A stretch of DNA of 64,000 nt from Metaphire vulgaris (GCA_018105865.1 CM030865.1:1350216-1414215), one strand, 5' to 3'; counted from the stretch's first letter, positions 48,775 through 61,004 are shown. A program made the numbers and translations. Notes: generated by a model not told the origin, from the sequence alone.

Positions 48775-48853
48775 GACCCGTCTGACCTTTGACCCGTTTG
48801 ACCTTTGACCCGTTTGACCTTTGACCCGTTTGACCTTTGACCCGTTTGACCCA
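48775..48853 (-). promoter_or_regulatory. 16-bp tandem repeat of DR1-like GGGTCAAAGGTCA
   Basis: Units of TTTGACCCGTTTGACC repeat about four to five times. Read on the minus strand each junction gives GGGTCAAAGGTCA, the direct-repeat-1 form bound by nuclear receptors such as HNF4 and RXR partners. Binding is inferred from motif only. Confidence 0.5.
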
Positions 48854-49129
48854 TTGCCATCTCTTAAGCATGGGTCACCTTTAGGGAAATCGAAGGCTGA
48901 CTTCTCCTACCATGACTGAGACATAAATTTTTGATTACTAGACAGAATAAAGGGTTACTAGGGATTGGGGTCAAATTCGAAGGACCACACAGCGTGGGCC
49001 CCCTTTAGCCACGTACCAGCACCCCGAATACATTGTATACTATCTACTTTGGGCAACCATGGACCGAGGTTGGGGTCCAAATGGGGACCATATTGGTTCC
49101 CGATAGAAAGCAAGTATAATTGAAACCAC

Positions 49130-49296
49130 GTGTATATATATATACTGTATGTATACTGTATATATACTTATTTATACTGTATATATATGTAACTGTATAT
49201 ATAATTGTATATATATAACTGTATATATAACTGTATATATATAACTGTATATATAACTGTATATATATATAACTATATATATATAACTGTATATAT

Positions 49297-49384
<88 letters not shown>
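49130..49384. repeat. (TA)n with ATATAACTGT units and (CT)n
   Basis: Higher-order repeats of TATATATAACTG, then CT at 49301-49336, then TA to 49384. Confidence 0.93.
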
Positions 49385-49386
<2 letters not shown>

Positions 49387-49399
49387 TTTCAATTTCTCG

Positions 49400-51320
49400 T
49401 TTAGTATCATGAGATTCAAAGAAAGTTACTAGAAAAAATAATTTGAAATTCTTTCTATTTTCATGCAAAACATCTTCGAAAATCGCCGACAATTTTAAAA
49501 CAATAAACCATTTTGGATCTACAGAGCTGCCCTCATCGCAGGACCCCACCCCAGCTCCTCCCCACCAGTTTACTTATGTAGAAGTAATACCCGCATGGGG
49601 TAATCATTGGAGGCGGGTGGGAGTGCGGGGGGTTGGATGGGGGTTGGAGGGGGTGAGTGGGAGCTGGGAAGTTACCGTGGAGTCACTGAATTCGGGGTGA
49701 ATATATATAATTTGATGGCGTGCAGCTGTAGGAATGTAGTAAGTATGAACTTCGCATTAGATAAAGCTGTGTTGTTTGTGGATCTGGGGGGAGGGTAAAG
49801 AAAACGGGAGGGGGCAAATTCCTTGGGTAAACAGGAGATCACGGAGAGTCGGCGGATGGTGGAGAAAAACCAGATGTAAGCCTCGTTCCGTCGATCCACG
49901 TGTTATTAGGCGCACCAGAGGGAGTCATCGTCGTCTTATCGCACGTCGTGCAGTTTACCGACGATCCGCCACGTTCTGGGACAATCGGCACTGGGTCGCA
50001 TACGAAACCTGGAGAAGACTAGAATGATTTCCTCGTTATAGGCCCTAATTATTATTATATTTACATTCCTTGTTTATTTTTTATTGTCTGATAGTTAGGC
50101 TCTCTCCTCAGAGCAAATTATGCAATTAAGTGATTGGGTTGGGGGGAGGGGGGCGATGGCCGATGTAAGCATAGAGTTCGTACAATAAATTTCCATGCTT
50201 TTATTAGATGTGCGTTCGCGAATAATTAGAATTTATGAGGCGCCATTATAAGAGGAATTGGCGGATAGGAAACTAGCAAGTAAGCAAGATCGGCGTGTTG
50301 CGTTACAGTGATTTTTGGCCGTGGCGCCATATAAATGCACAAAAGTTATACACGAAAAACAATTACGGAGAAGTATCTGCATGCTTGTTCCAGGCGATTT
50401 ACTGGCCCAGACTGGTCGACTGGCTGGCTGTCAGACCGGTTGGTTGGCTGACTTCCTGCTAAAGACTCGGCGTTGAAGAAGACGAATTCGCAAGACGTTT
50501 GTAATAATTGTAAAGTGACATCGACTACAGCGCGGTAAACTACTAATGGCGCTACATCAATTGTAATAAGATCTACTTAATTCTAGGGGTTTTTCTTTTT
50601 TCCGGCCAAGTCGAATCCTTCGATTTTTATAATTTCGAAGGCGTCAACATCTAAAGAAAGTCATTTTCGTTTATTTGCTGTAAGAAAATCACTCAACAAT
50701 CGCAATTAATCCAACAAAATTCAGTGCAAAATATACAGAAAAAAATGTGGACTTACTAAGAACTTTCTCACCATTTGCTAAGTTTGGATCTACCCCCCCC
50801 TCCCGCCTACTCCGCCCCGAACTGGTCAGGAACGAGCCCCAAAGAGAGTGAAAATTTCTCTTGAAATCGCCGCTCCCCATTTCCTTTTTGCGGGGTGGGT
50901 GGGTGGGGTGGGGAAAGATGAACAATAGTTTATATCTTCTTGTCAAATAAAGTGTCTTGATTTCAGAAAATTGCGGCTTAAAAGAAAGAAGAGCTGCACT
51001 TATAGACGAGTGCATGCAGGGAGCGATTTGTAGGGGAAGGGGGAATCTCCCCCACTGGGCACAACTGCATCCCCAAACTGCTACATCCCCCACCACTACA
51101 TCCCCCCACTGCTACATTTCCCAACAACTACACCCCCCCCAAGCTCGAAATACACCCCCCACTGCTCCAGGTCACAAATCGCACCCTGGACGAGTGCCTA
51201 GATTTCTATGCACAACGTACACGCAATTATTCTGTGCTGCTGTTATCGAGAATTTTTATAGCGCAATTTTTCACGTTTCACAATGCCATGACATGCAGAA
51301 ACCAGATACAAGAATGCGCG
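49400..51320. other. no gene seen
   Basis: Long stretch without a supported gene. G-rich runs at 49610-49670 and 50140, GCGCCATATAAATGC at 50324, GGCGCTACATCAATT at 50548, C-rich CTACATCCCCC repeats at 51080-51160. Confidence 0.5.
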
Positions 51321-51325
51321 TTTCT

Positions 51326-51405
51326 TTAATCCCCTTAACCGTGTATTTAACTGTAACTCAATGTATAATGGATGGATATATCCGGGTCCACAGTTAAGGG
51401 GTTAA
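51326..51405 (+). mobile_element. 80-bp TTAA palindromic MITE, copy 5
   Basis: TTAATCCCCTTAACCGTG ... CACAGTTAAGGGGTTAA. One base of the outer left TTAACCCC is changed to TTAATCCC. Interior as in the other copies, including GGATATATCCGGG. Confidence 0.87.
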
Positions 51406-51801
51406 GCTATTTAGTTACGGCGTAGCTAGACACGCACTTGTCCTGCGTGACATTAATGCCGCAATCAGATCCAGTGGATCGGGGGGGGGAGGGGGCGTGT
51501 CACTCAGTGCAGTGTCGGGTATACGTGACGTCATCCGAATGTGGGGGCTGGGCTGACACTGAGACAGCCCTATGTCAGTCTCGTCAGAACATTTCTCATC
51601 GGAAATCTCTGCGATTCTTCTATCGAGTAAAAATCATCGACGGAGAAGGAATGTCAGTCTATTTGATGTCGAGCAAATTGTGTCACCCCCACATGACCTG
51701 GCTCCAAACCCCTCCCACTCCCCCCCTCCCGTCACTCACTCATCATTCACTCTCTTGCGTGCCGTGCACCAACAAAAATAATATATATATATATATATAA
51801 G

Positions 51802-51875
51802 AGGGTGGCGCAAAAAAACCGGACTAGTCACATTTAGGTTTTAATTTCATATAGACCGGTTTTTTGCGCCACCCT
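51802..51875. mobile_element. 74-bp hairpin MITE
   Basis: AGGGTGGCGCAAAAAAACCGG and its near-perfect inverse CCGGTTTTTTGCGCCACCCT enclose about 33 bases, with TA repeats next to both ends. The ends resemble those of the 12149-14613 transposon (AGGGTGTGACAAAAAA). Confidence 0.8.
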
Positions 51876-52218
51876 GTGTATATATACATATCTATAAAGG
51901 AATGCTTGCTTTTTACCGATAAAAGTCTTACTTCGCCGCCGCTGCAGCTTTTAGAAATCCAATTAATTGTGCGCACTTATTTACACGACGTGGTGGATGG
52001 GGGTAAATTAATTATAACTAATTAACCCTTTCGCGACGCTGATGCCATTGTGCGTTCTGACTGAGTTAACCCTTTCACAACGACGAAACGTGTCGTCAAG
52101 TCACAGTTTACAGTATATATGCAATCTCTTTTGATTGGACGGCGTTTTAATTTTCGATCACGTGACAAATATGGCACGGTAGTGACGTCATCGAATAAAG
52201 TAATGCGTCAGAGAGCAA

Positions 52219-52274
<56 letters not shown>
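52219..52274. repeat. (TA)n microsatellite
   Basis: Pure TA array 5' of GAGG-rich sequence, about 200 bp beyond the 3' end of the LRR-Ig gene. Confidence 0.96.
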
Positions 52275-52276
<2 letters not shown>

Positions 52277-52433
52277 CGAATGCTCGAGAGGGGAGAAGGA
52301 GGAGGAGGGGAGGGAGGAAGAAGGAAAAGTGGAGAAGAGACGGAAGACATATCGCGCTAGGATGACGCACTCGCTGACGTCATCGAAAACGCGTGATTCG
52401 CTTTATTGCACTCCGATCGGGAAGTTTCGACGA

Positions 52434-52478
52434 TGACGTCATTTCGACGACGATGACGTCATTTCGACGATGACGTCA
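52434..52478. promoter_or_regulatory. three clustered TGACGTCA palindromes
   Basis: TTTCGACGATGACGTCA-type units repeat at 52434, 52453 and 52471, a short tandem array right at the stop codon of the LRR-Ig gene. TGACGTCA is the CREB/ATF consensus; function is inferred only. Confidence 0.4.
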
Positions 52479-54228
52479 CTGCGACGACGACGTGATGAAA
52501 TAGTCGGGCAGGTAGAACTGCGAGCATCCGGTGTTCGTGGCGCTCGGCGAGTCGGGAATCGTCGTCGCTTCCGGCGCCGGGATCGCGACCGGAAGTTTGT
52601 CGGTCCCGGGGCCTCCCACCCCGCCTCCGCCGCCGCCGCCGCCGCCGCCGGTCCCTCGCTGGGCCTTGGCCCCGTGGTGGCCCAGAGGGACCGCGGATCG
52701 GGGCTTCAGGCGGGTCCATCGGCTGCGGTAGCAGAACGGAACCGTCGCCAGACAGAGAACCAGCGTGAAAACATGGCTGCCGATGACGGCGAACGCCATC
52801 TGCAGGACGCTGAAGACCTGCGCCTCGTTCTGAAGATGAGGATGGTGGTGATGACCCGGTGACCTGATTAACGTGTAATTGGGTCGGGTCGTCGGGAGCT
52901 CTGGATCGCTCGCCTTTCTTCCAGTCCCAACAAAGGACGCGGACGTTTTTGCCAGTTCCGGCGTCCTAGTGGCGCTAGATAAAACAGCGGTGGTGGTGGT
53001 GGTGGCGGTGTCCAGGTGGACAGGCCACGATACGTTTATGGTAAGCGTGACGTTCCCGGCCTCGTTGGTCGCCACACAGATGTACATTCCGACCAGATGC
53101 GGGTCGGTGTCGACCCGGCTGACCCACAGGGTCGCCTCGTTCGACCCGCTCGGCCGCTCCTGCTGGGCATCGTCGGCCGCGTACCGGATCGTCCATCCGG
53201 ACGGCTTGATCCAGTACAGATCCGGAGCGGGATCGCCGGACGCGCGGCAGTCCAGCCGTCCCTCCCCCGCCCCGCCGAAGACGGCGTCGATGTTCCGGAA
53301 CGTCGGGGTCTGACACCGGAAGTCCGCCGACGCCCGCGGACAACTCGTTCAGGAACCTACCCCGGATCCGCGGCGGTCCGAGGCACGACGGAAAGACGGC
53401 GCCCTTGAAGACGTCGGCGTGGGAGTCGAACAGGACCTTCAGCCAGGTGAGACGGCAGTTGCAGTGGAACGGGTTCGATCCGAGTCGCAGGTGAGCCAGG
53501 GTCCGGAAGGTGTCCTCCAGGCGGACGTCGAGTGATTCCAGCTGGTTTCCGTTCAGCCAGAGATACTTGAGTGATCCGGCGAGCGGCGAGAGGACGTCCG
53601 GGTGCAGCCGTGCGAGGTGGCAGTCGTGCAGGTACAGTCCGGCGGTCACGAGTCCCGAGAACGAGTCCGCATCCAGAACGAGGTTCCGGTTTCCGTTGAG
53701 GAACAGGTGGAGCAGCTGGAGGCCGTGGAAGCTGCGCGGCGTCAGCGCCCGGAGCCGGTTGTTGCTGAGGTCCAACCACCGCAGGCGGGGCAGGTCGACG
53801 AAGGTGCCGTGGTCGAGACCCTCGATCCCGCACTCGCTCAGGTAGAGGTGCTCGAGGTTCGGCAGGCGGGAGAAGTTGGCGCGCTGCAGGAACGGCAGCC
53901 GGAAGTGGTTCCCGTTGACGTTCAGGTGGAGACTGTCCTCGGGAATCCCGACCGGAAGTTCCGGGAGGCCCCGACGGGAGCAGTAGACGATGCGGCTGAG
54001 GGCGCTACAGAAGCACCCCGCCGGACAGACCAGGGGCGCCGCTCCCGCCCCCGCCCCCGCCCCGCCTCCGGAAGTCACGTGGCGCTGCGGCGATGACGTC
54101 ACTCGGTTGCCCCTGACAACGACGACGACGACGACAAGACCGAGGACGAACGCCTCGGCGACGACGCGGCGTTTCCATGGCAACCGTCTCCCGAGAAGCG
54201 CCGACGACGACCACGCTCCGGTTTCCAT
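52476..54228 (-). CDS. LRR-Ig transmembrane protein with a one-base frameshift
   Basis: Single-exon, GC-rich gene for a type I membrane protein of the kekkon/LRIT/AMIGO/LINGO architecture, a class of neural and epithelial adhesion or receptor modulators. From ATG 54228: a hydrophobic signal (AFVLGLVVVVVVV), an LRR N-terminal cap (CPAGCFCSALSRIVYC), about six LRRs (e.g. LRWLDLSNNRLRALTPRSF) and a C-terminal cap starting NPFHCNCRLTWLKVLF. In the same frame this cap loses its last cysteines. A +1 shift between about 53322 and 53348 restores DFRC and continues into an Ig domain (GRLDCRASGDPAPDLYW ... GMYICVATNEAG), a membrane span around FTLVLCLATVPFCY and a tail of about 60 residues with a run of ten glycines. 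The 1753-bp span is one base more than a multiple of three, as a single inserted base predicts. Sequencing error, pseudogenisation and a strain-specific mutation are all possible. Confidence 0.88.
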
Positions 54229-54423
54229 GACAACAACGACGACGACGACGACGAAAGCGACCACATATGCCTGTGCCTAGCAACGCGCTCTGTCCCGAAA
54301 AGAGGTACGGCCGATGACGTCACATCCGGTTTCTCAGCGGCGTCTGACTTCCGAATCGACGCACGTACAGAATAATTAATCGAAAGTCACCGATAATAAT
54401 CGATTTGCACATAGATCGATAAT

Positions 54424-54426
<3 letters not shown>

Positions 54427-54459
<33 letters not shown>

Positions 54460-54832
54460 TCTAATCGATAATATTGATTTCATGCGTCGAACTGTGGCGT
54501 AGAACGGAACGGCGCATAAAGATCGACTTTCCAACCGGAAGCAGTAACTCTTCGGAAAGAGCGAAAACAAGAAGAGGCTGAGAGAGCTTCCAAGGAAAGA
54601 ACATAGAAGGATACTGCTACCCTGCCTGTGCACCGTCTCCCCCCCTCCAACCGTCCATCAGTCATCCCATCCCGCCTATCGGACCCCCGTCCCATCCTTA
54701 CCATCCCCCACCCTTCACACCGGCCCCCACACACACGCCCAGTCCAGCCTCTCCGCTCCAGCCGCAGTCGCTGCAGTCGCCTCCCCCTCTCCATCTCTCC
54801 ATCTCTCCCTGCCCCTCCCCTCTCTCTTTCCA

Positions 54833-54896
<64 letters not shown>

Positions 54897-54897
54897 G
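54427..54897. repeat. (TA)n at 54427-54456 and (CT)n at 54838-54897
   Basis: The two arrays are separated by C-rich low-complexity sequence (ACCC, TCTCCAT). Minus-strand frames there are Arg/Glu/Gly repeats. Confidence 0.9.
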
Positions 54898-55199
54898 CCC
54901 GATGCGGCGTCTAGCTGGCAAGCAGGCGAAAGAAGGCGGCGGGAGGGGTCGTCCATAAATTACTTGCAACGAAAATGGCCTTTCTCAAAATCGATTGGTT
55001 TCGTGCAAATGTTATCGATTTGACGACGACGACGACGACTACTGGATTGGTCGACCCTTTGGATTGGTCGGGTCGACCAATTGGATTGGTCGGCGTTTGA
55101 CCGCAATGGATGAATGGATGGATGGATGGATGGATGTTTTTCCTTCGGATGGATGCGTCTAACAAGTTCCGGCGATTTGGTTCTCATCCCTCCGAAGAG

Positions 55200-56400
55200 A
55201 CGCAATTTCGTCGAAAACTGGGGGGAACGAAGTTTGCCGCTGTCGCCTTTTAAGCCGCGGCCAATGCACGAAGGCGCTACATAAATAAGCCATCGAACGA
55301 ATAGGCTTCATAACGGTTGACTAGAGATGTTGGGGCGGACGAGGCTGGGCGGGACGGGGTGGGGCGGGAAGGGGGTACGAAGTGACAAGGGGGTCTACCA
55401 CTAGGGTGGAAGTGATGGAAATGAAAAAGGTACAGTCAATTCTTTACATTGTCACATTTATAGAGCACTTCAGACTCGGCCTCTGCAACATTATACAGTA
55501 GACACAGCTTACATCATATCAAGAGTAAGTTAGTAAGTAAAAATCACATGAATTTATATAGCGCTTTAGTTAGATGTGCCGCCATAGGGACTGCCTTTTC
55601 TTAGGGGGCTTGGCTTAAATTTGAAAGATAGGGGGCTCAGTTAAGCAGGCAGAATAGCATATGAAATAGCGATTAGTGACAGTAAATGATCTAATTTAAC
55701 TAGATATTATTTAAGCTTATAAGGTGTTAAAATAAACGAGTTTGATTGTATTTTTATTATGTTTGTTCACTGTTGGCAATTCTACAGTAGGTGCACTGAT
55801 AACCAGTCTCGAATACGCTGGCCCTCTCAAAGGGTGGGAAGGTAGGCGGGCCATATGACTGGGGTATCATTTACCCCCAATGTTCCACCCCCAATGTTTT
55901 CTGCTTCTTTAACGTCCTATAAAGTCTTACAAGCAAAAAAAGGTTTATCACTGGAGTTTAAACATATTTATGAATATTTATGAATGGGTACACTTACAAA
56001 ATTCTACCCCCCCCACCTCCACCCCCACCCCAATTCTGATGACAGGAATATGCCTGGGAGCATGGTATCAAGAAATACTGTTTCCTAAATTGGTACCAAC
56101 TATTAGCTATGAAAGGGGAGATCTAGCTACTAGGCTATATTATATAATTAAGAAATGTAGCTGGGTACAGCATGTCTACTTTCAATAGAATGTTTAGAAT
56201 TCTATCTCCCCAAAAGAAAACGATCCAAGAAAAGGGCGTGTGGGGGGGGTTCGAAAAACCAGTTGCGCCGCTGGGAAACGGACTGAATGTTAATCTCGAA
56301 GACAGTTTTCTTCAGGCTGGCTGATAATGAGGGCTTGAAAACGATATTTGAGACTTCTCCTCTGGTTCTGTATTCGATTAAAGCTCGCTCTGTATATCCT
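55200..56400. other. no gene seen
   Basis: A GGCGCTACATAAATAAG motif at 55273, TATATAGCGCTTT at 55556 and otherwise AT-rich unique DNA. (GGAT)n lies at 55107-55137 just upstream. Confidence 0.5.
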
Positions 56401-56407
56401 GTATATC

Positions 56408-56606
56408 CAGTGGCGGCTCCACCGGGGGGGCAGGGGAGGCCCGTGCCCCCGTATTGAGTGCCTGCCCCCCAGTGGCCCCCCAGTTGGGATCCTATACTTA
56501 ATACTACTGTACATACATTAAACAGCAAATGGTTGGCCACCCATTATTAAAAGTTACCACTCCAACGGCCCCCCCCCCCACTTGCCAAATCCTAGAGCCG
56601 CCACTG
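56408..56606. mobile_element. hAT MITE, family A, copy 3
   Basis: 199 bp in the same orientation as copy 1: CAGTGGCGGCTCCACCGG ... CTAGAGCCGCCACTG. Perfect 8-bp flanks TGTATATC at 56400-56407 and 56607-56614. Confidence 0.93.
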
Positions 56607-56995
56607 TGTATATCTGACATGATCTGTATGAAATGTTTTTCCAATTTCCACACACTTATGTACTTGGGGCGAGACAGGCTTTACAACTATACATGTAAGA
56701 TTATCGATTTCCATATCGAAGAGCGTTTGTTTATATAAACCTCTACGCTAACCGATAAAATGAGACTTGATTGTATAAGACTTACGTACAGTCTTGAACA
56801 AATTTAGTTGTTCAAAGTTTAGTTACTTCAGTAAGCCTACATAGTTTTAAAAAATACGTTAGTATCAGCGTAAGTAGTAAGCCATTATAGGCAAAGGCGT
56901 CGATCCACTTAGAATATGGGGGGGGGCAAACCTCCGAAGTTAGGCACAAGAAAAGTTGATGCATGCTGTCATTTCTCGTTGTCCTGGTCACTCAC

Positions 56996-56999
<4 letters not shown>

Positions 57000-57075
<76 letters not shown>
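57000..57075. repeat. (TA)n microsatellite
   Basis: Pure TA array, about 76 bp. Confidence 0.97.
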
Positions 57076-57077
<2 letters not shown>

Positions 57078-57764
57078 TCAACGTTCTGTCTCCAACGTTC
57101 TAATCCAACGTTATGTGGATTGACGCCTATGAATATAGCGACTTGAAAAGGTAGGAATTTTTCCAAATCATTTACCGGTCGGTAGCATCAGACAGTTTGA
57201 GAGATACTGCTATAATACAGTCGTGGCAAAAAAATACCTGCATACCTGTTGAACTTCCCGATGGATTCACGACAAACACGAGTTATAGGATCGGGGAACG
57301 CGGAATTCGTAAATGGTCCGGACCTCCGTCTGATCTTTGAAAGGACTTGTAATGACTCGAGAAACACGAGAATGATTTTCACGAGGGCGATAAATTTCGT
57401 GCCAGTCAAAATCGCACACGAGGCTCTCGCATTAAATACGGCGATTAGCAGACGATCATTTTACACATAAACAATGTTTAACTTCGACTCAGACCGAGTG
57501 TTACGTCACAGCTCCTCTAAGCAGACGGAGGGACGGAAGGGCACTTAAGGCGGGAAACGCGGTTTATGTAGCGCCAGGGTATGTTCCGAATCGAACGAAA
57601 GAACGCAACGGCGAACGAATATAATTTTCTTCCTCACGACAGAGGGGTGGGGTGGGGGTGGGGGTGAAGGGTTGAGGGAGGAAGAAGCGGAGGGAAGAAC
57701 AGACGAATGATGAAACTGGACTCTAGAATGAATGGTATACAGAGGTCGGAACAATGATCAAATG

Positions 57765-57767
<3 letters not shown>

Positions 57768-57823
<56 letters not shown>

Positions 57824-57960
57824 AAGAAAGAGACAGACAAACAGACAAACAAACAGAGAGACAGAGAGAAAAAGAGAAGCAGAGAGAGAAACACACACAG
57901 AGAGAAAACAAGAGAGATAGACTCAGATGCACAGCAGACAGGCAGGCAGGCAGACAGAAG
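57768..57960. repeat. (GA)n, (GACA)n, (GGCA)n arrays
   Basis: GA then GACA, then AAACAGAC and GCAGGCAG units. Confidence 0.94.
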
Positions 57961-58526
57961 ACAGACATAGGAAGAGGAAAAGTGTGGTGGATGGCCGCAC
58001 GCCAACCAGGATGCTGGAGAAAGAAACCTGATTGTGGGAATGGGGTGGGGGGGGGGAGACACCCCGTACGAGGTCAACAGAGGTCCACTTTGAGCAATTT
58101 CGTTTGTCGCGCATCCGTAAGAGGGCGCCAGTGATTTACAGGACGCGGGTCGAAGTGGGGTAGAGCGGGGTCAGATGGCCTCTGTCTTCGCCAATAAATA
58201 CATCGCGATGAGCGCTGTAACTCTTCTGTGCGCGAAAAACTCCTCTTCGTGTAAAAGTGCGCGCTAACACGTAGAACTACGGTAGAAGCCCATCGTCTTG
58301 GGCACGGACGCGTCTTTAGACAAGCACAGCCACACATCTGTGTCCTGCAAGCTCTACCGATGACTTTATGTCGGCAAGTTTTGTGAACTCTCCTAGGCTT
58401 TCATGAAGTTCGGTGACTGATTTATGTCAGTTTATTATTGTCAATCAAGATCGAAGAACAATCAAAGATTACAATATTCGTGGAATAATAACAGAAACAT
58501 GTGTCACTGAATGTACAATTGGAATG

Positions 58527-58700
<174 letters not shown>

Positions 58701-58739
58701 TTATAATCTAATATATATTCATATAATTTGAAATGGAAG

Positions 58740-59200
58740 TCATGATATCAGAATCTAGATCAATTCTTGTCATTTCGTTGATGACTTGAACATTGTAAAA
58801 CGTTGTACTATTTAATTCGACAACGACATCTTCTATTCGATTCTCTAAATATTTAGAAGTGTATTTTAGGCCAAATTTGTTCAAATAGTGGAACAGGAAT
58901 GCATGCAATGCAAGCTCTTAACTCGAGTTCTTAGTTGACCTATTTTAATCGTTGACACCAATTAATTTTATCAGTTGCTGCAACGCGATCACCCTGTCAG
59001 CTCTCGTTCATTCGCTAGGTGTCGTGTTTAGCGATTCACTAGGTGGCGCTTTTAGAACTCCGGCAGCGCTTATTAGAATGATAAAACGATACGTCGCATC
59101 TTCCTCTCGCTAAGATAACCCGGTCACGTGTCCAGATTACAGCCCGACCGTGTTATCTACGCCGTCCAAGCGAGTCTCGCAGCTCATTAATCTCTTCACC
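58740..59200. other. no gene seen
   Basis: AT-rich DNA with short minus-strand frames only. GGTGGCGCTTTTAG and GTGTCGTG repeats near 59020-59070. Confidence 0.5.
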
Positions 59201-59202
59201 CG

Positions 59203-59283
59203 GCTGCGTCTTATACTCGTGTTTTTACGGCATCCGCGTCTTATGCGCGTGTTTTTACGGCATCCGCGTCTTATACACGGGCG
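59203..59283. repeat. 31-bp minisatellite
   Basis: CGTCTTATACTCGTGTTTTT, CGTCTTATGCGCGTGTTTTT and CGTCTTATACACGG start three successive units joined by ACGGCATCCG; spacing is about 31 bp. Confidence 0.85.
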
Positions 59284-59559
59284 TCGTCATCGCGGCAGAT
59301 TTGGTTCCCAAAGATGTGCGTCTATCCGGTATAAATAACGGGTACGGTTCGGCGACGGTTCGGGTGCGGCGGGCGGGGAGACGGGATGAATCGTTTTGGG
59401 CGGGGAGGGGGAGGCGCGGCTCTCTGGGAGTGGCGGGGGTAGCGTTTAGACGGAAGAACGGAAGAGACAAACATGGTATCGAAATTAGTTACATACAAGT
59501 TCCTGTCATTCGCGAAGAGCTGTTTTCTTAACAGTAGAACGAAAGTATTTTTGGATTAG

Positions 59560-59562
<3 letters not shown>

Positions 59563-59636
<74 letters not shown>

Positions 59637-59753
59637 TGAGAAGAAGAAGAGGGAGACGGAAAGGGGCTTACAAAAGACGTCATAATTCTCTATCCATCTA
59701 TCCATCCATCCATCCATCCATCCATCCATCCATCCATCCATCCATCCATCCAT
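59563..59753. repeat. (GA)n and (CATC)n arrays
   Basis: GA at 59563-59635, CATC at 59694-59753. Confidence 0.96.
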
Positions 59754-59902
59754 TAATCCCTTCCTCCCCCCCATCCATCCATTCATCTATCTTAGAGAGA
59801 TTTCATCTAAAGTGGATAAATAAATAAATTTATATAAATAAAATTAATAAATAAATTAATTAATAGATGGAGAAGTGATTGATCAATTTACTTAGCATGA
59901 TT

Positions 59903-60061
59903 TAAAGTGGCTTAGGAGGCATTGCTGTCTGCACTAGCGTCGACACGGGGGGCGGCAAATGGGGCAAGTGCCCCCAAACCTGCCCCAGACCACCTACCAG
60001 ATTCGCGCAAATCCGGTAAGAAAGTTTTCTGTGAAGTGCAAAAATTCCTGGCAACGCACTG
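59903..60061. mobile_element. SINE tail fragment next to hAT family D, copy 2
   Basis: 59903-59931 is the reverse complement of the SINE tail seen at 40533 (GCCTCCTAAGCCACTTT). Directly beside it, 59932-60061 is a shortened family D element (CACTAGCGTCGACACGG ... CCTGGCAACGCACTG). Confidence 0.6.
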
Positions 60062-60419
60062 CAAACAGGCTATCAATTATATAATATTTTTGTTTTCTAT
60101 AGAACTTGTCTTACAAGAAACCAACTCTCTTAAACCCCTTCTTATCTCTCGTTCGATTTTTTAGACATTTGACAGAGAACAGATTTCTGAAAGACTTTGT
60201 ATAGTGTCCTTTCAAATGGCTCACCATTTTTCGGGGCATTTTGAATGCTCTAGAATAAAATTGAGACAGAATATATTGACAATTCTATTACGGTTTGACT
60301 CAGCTAAGCTGGGGACACACGAAAATGTGGTTTTAATTTGTTTCATCAATCTTCTGAATTTTGCATATCTATAGCCTACTGTATAGCGCTAATCCTTGCA
60401 TTGTCAAATGTCAAACTGG

Positions 60420-60606
60420 CACTAGCGTCGCCACGGGGGGGGGGCAAATGGGGGCAAGTGTTCCCACAACCTGCCCCAGACCACCTACCAGATTCGCGCA
60501 AATCCGGTGAGAAAGTTTTCTGTGAAGGGGGGGGAGCAGCGGTGGTAAGGAATCTGACTCGCTAGCCCCTTTTGCCCCCCCACCAAAATTCCTGGCGACG
60601 CCACTG
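60420..60606. mobile_element. hAT-like element, family D, copy 3
   Basis: CACTAGCGTCGCCACGGGG to CCTGGCGACGCCACTG, inverted relative to copy 1. Shares ATTCGCGCAAATCCGGTGAG and TTTTCTGTGAAGG with the others. Confidence 0.7.
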
Positions 60607-60712
60607 GGCCTGTCTGTGTGAAAGCCACTAGGGGCGCTGACCGGACTTGAACCCGCTCCGTCAGCCTGACGCTCCAGCACGCAACCCACTCTGCCATCTT
60701 TCACTCCCAAAA
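60607..60712 (-). mobile_element. tRNA-derived SINE, copy 2
   Basis: On the minus strand: ATGGCAGAGTGGGTTGCGTG (A box) and GCGGGTTCAAGTCCGG (B box), 45-50 bases apart. The family D hAT element lies directly against its 3' end. Confidence 0.75.
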
Positions 60713-60834
60713 ACTGTGCTAATGTTTCATCCATCCCGGCATCCACTTGGAGATACAGTATCTTGTTTGTGGCAATGTGTCTTCCTCTGCAACCACCACT
60801 CACTCAAAGCTGGGCCTCCCACTGCTGGAGCCGC

Positions 60835-60903
60835 CTGGGTCCTGGGTCCTGGGTCCTGGGTCCTCCTGGGTCCTGGGTCCTGGGTCCTGGGTCCTGGGTC
60901 CTG
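60835..60903. repeat. (CCTGGGT)n minisatellite
   Basis: About nine 7-bp units with one CCTCCTGGGT interruption. Pure tandem array. Confidence 0.95.
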
Positions 60904-61004
60904 CTTGTCTTGACGAAAATGATCTACACGAACACGTTATGGGCAATCCAAAGGGTACAAATTCTGAGATACTAGGATGAATGGGTATCAATTACTCCCC
61001 ATGT

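Noticed and set aside
53320..53400. Short intron explaining the LRR-Ig frame change (GTAGGT to GTGTCAG)
   Set aside because: It would remove the DFRC segment containing a conserved LRR-cap cysteine, so a one-base shift is the simpler reading.
57217..57245. Tc1-like end CAGTCGTGGCAAAAAAATAC
   Set aside because: Only one terminus was found, without a matching inverse downstream, so no element is called.
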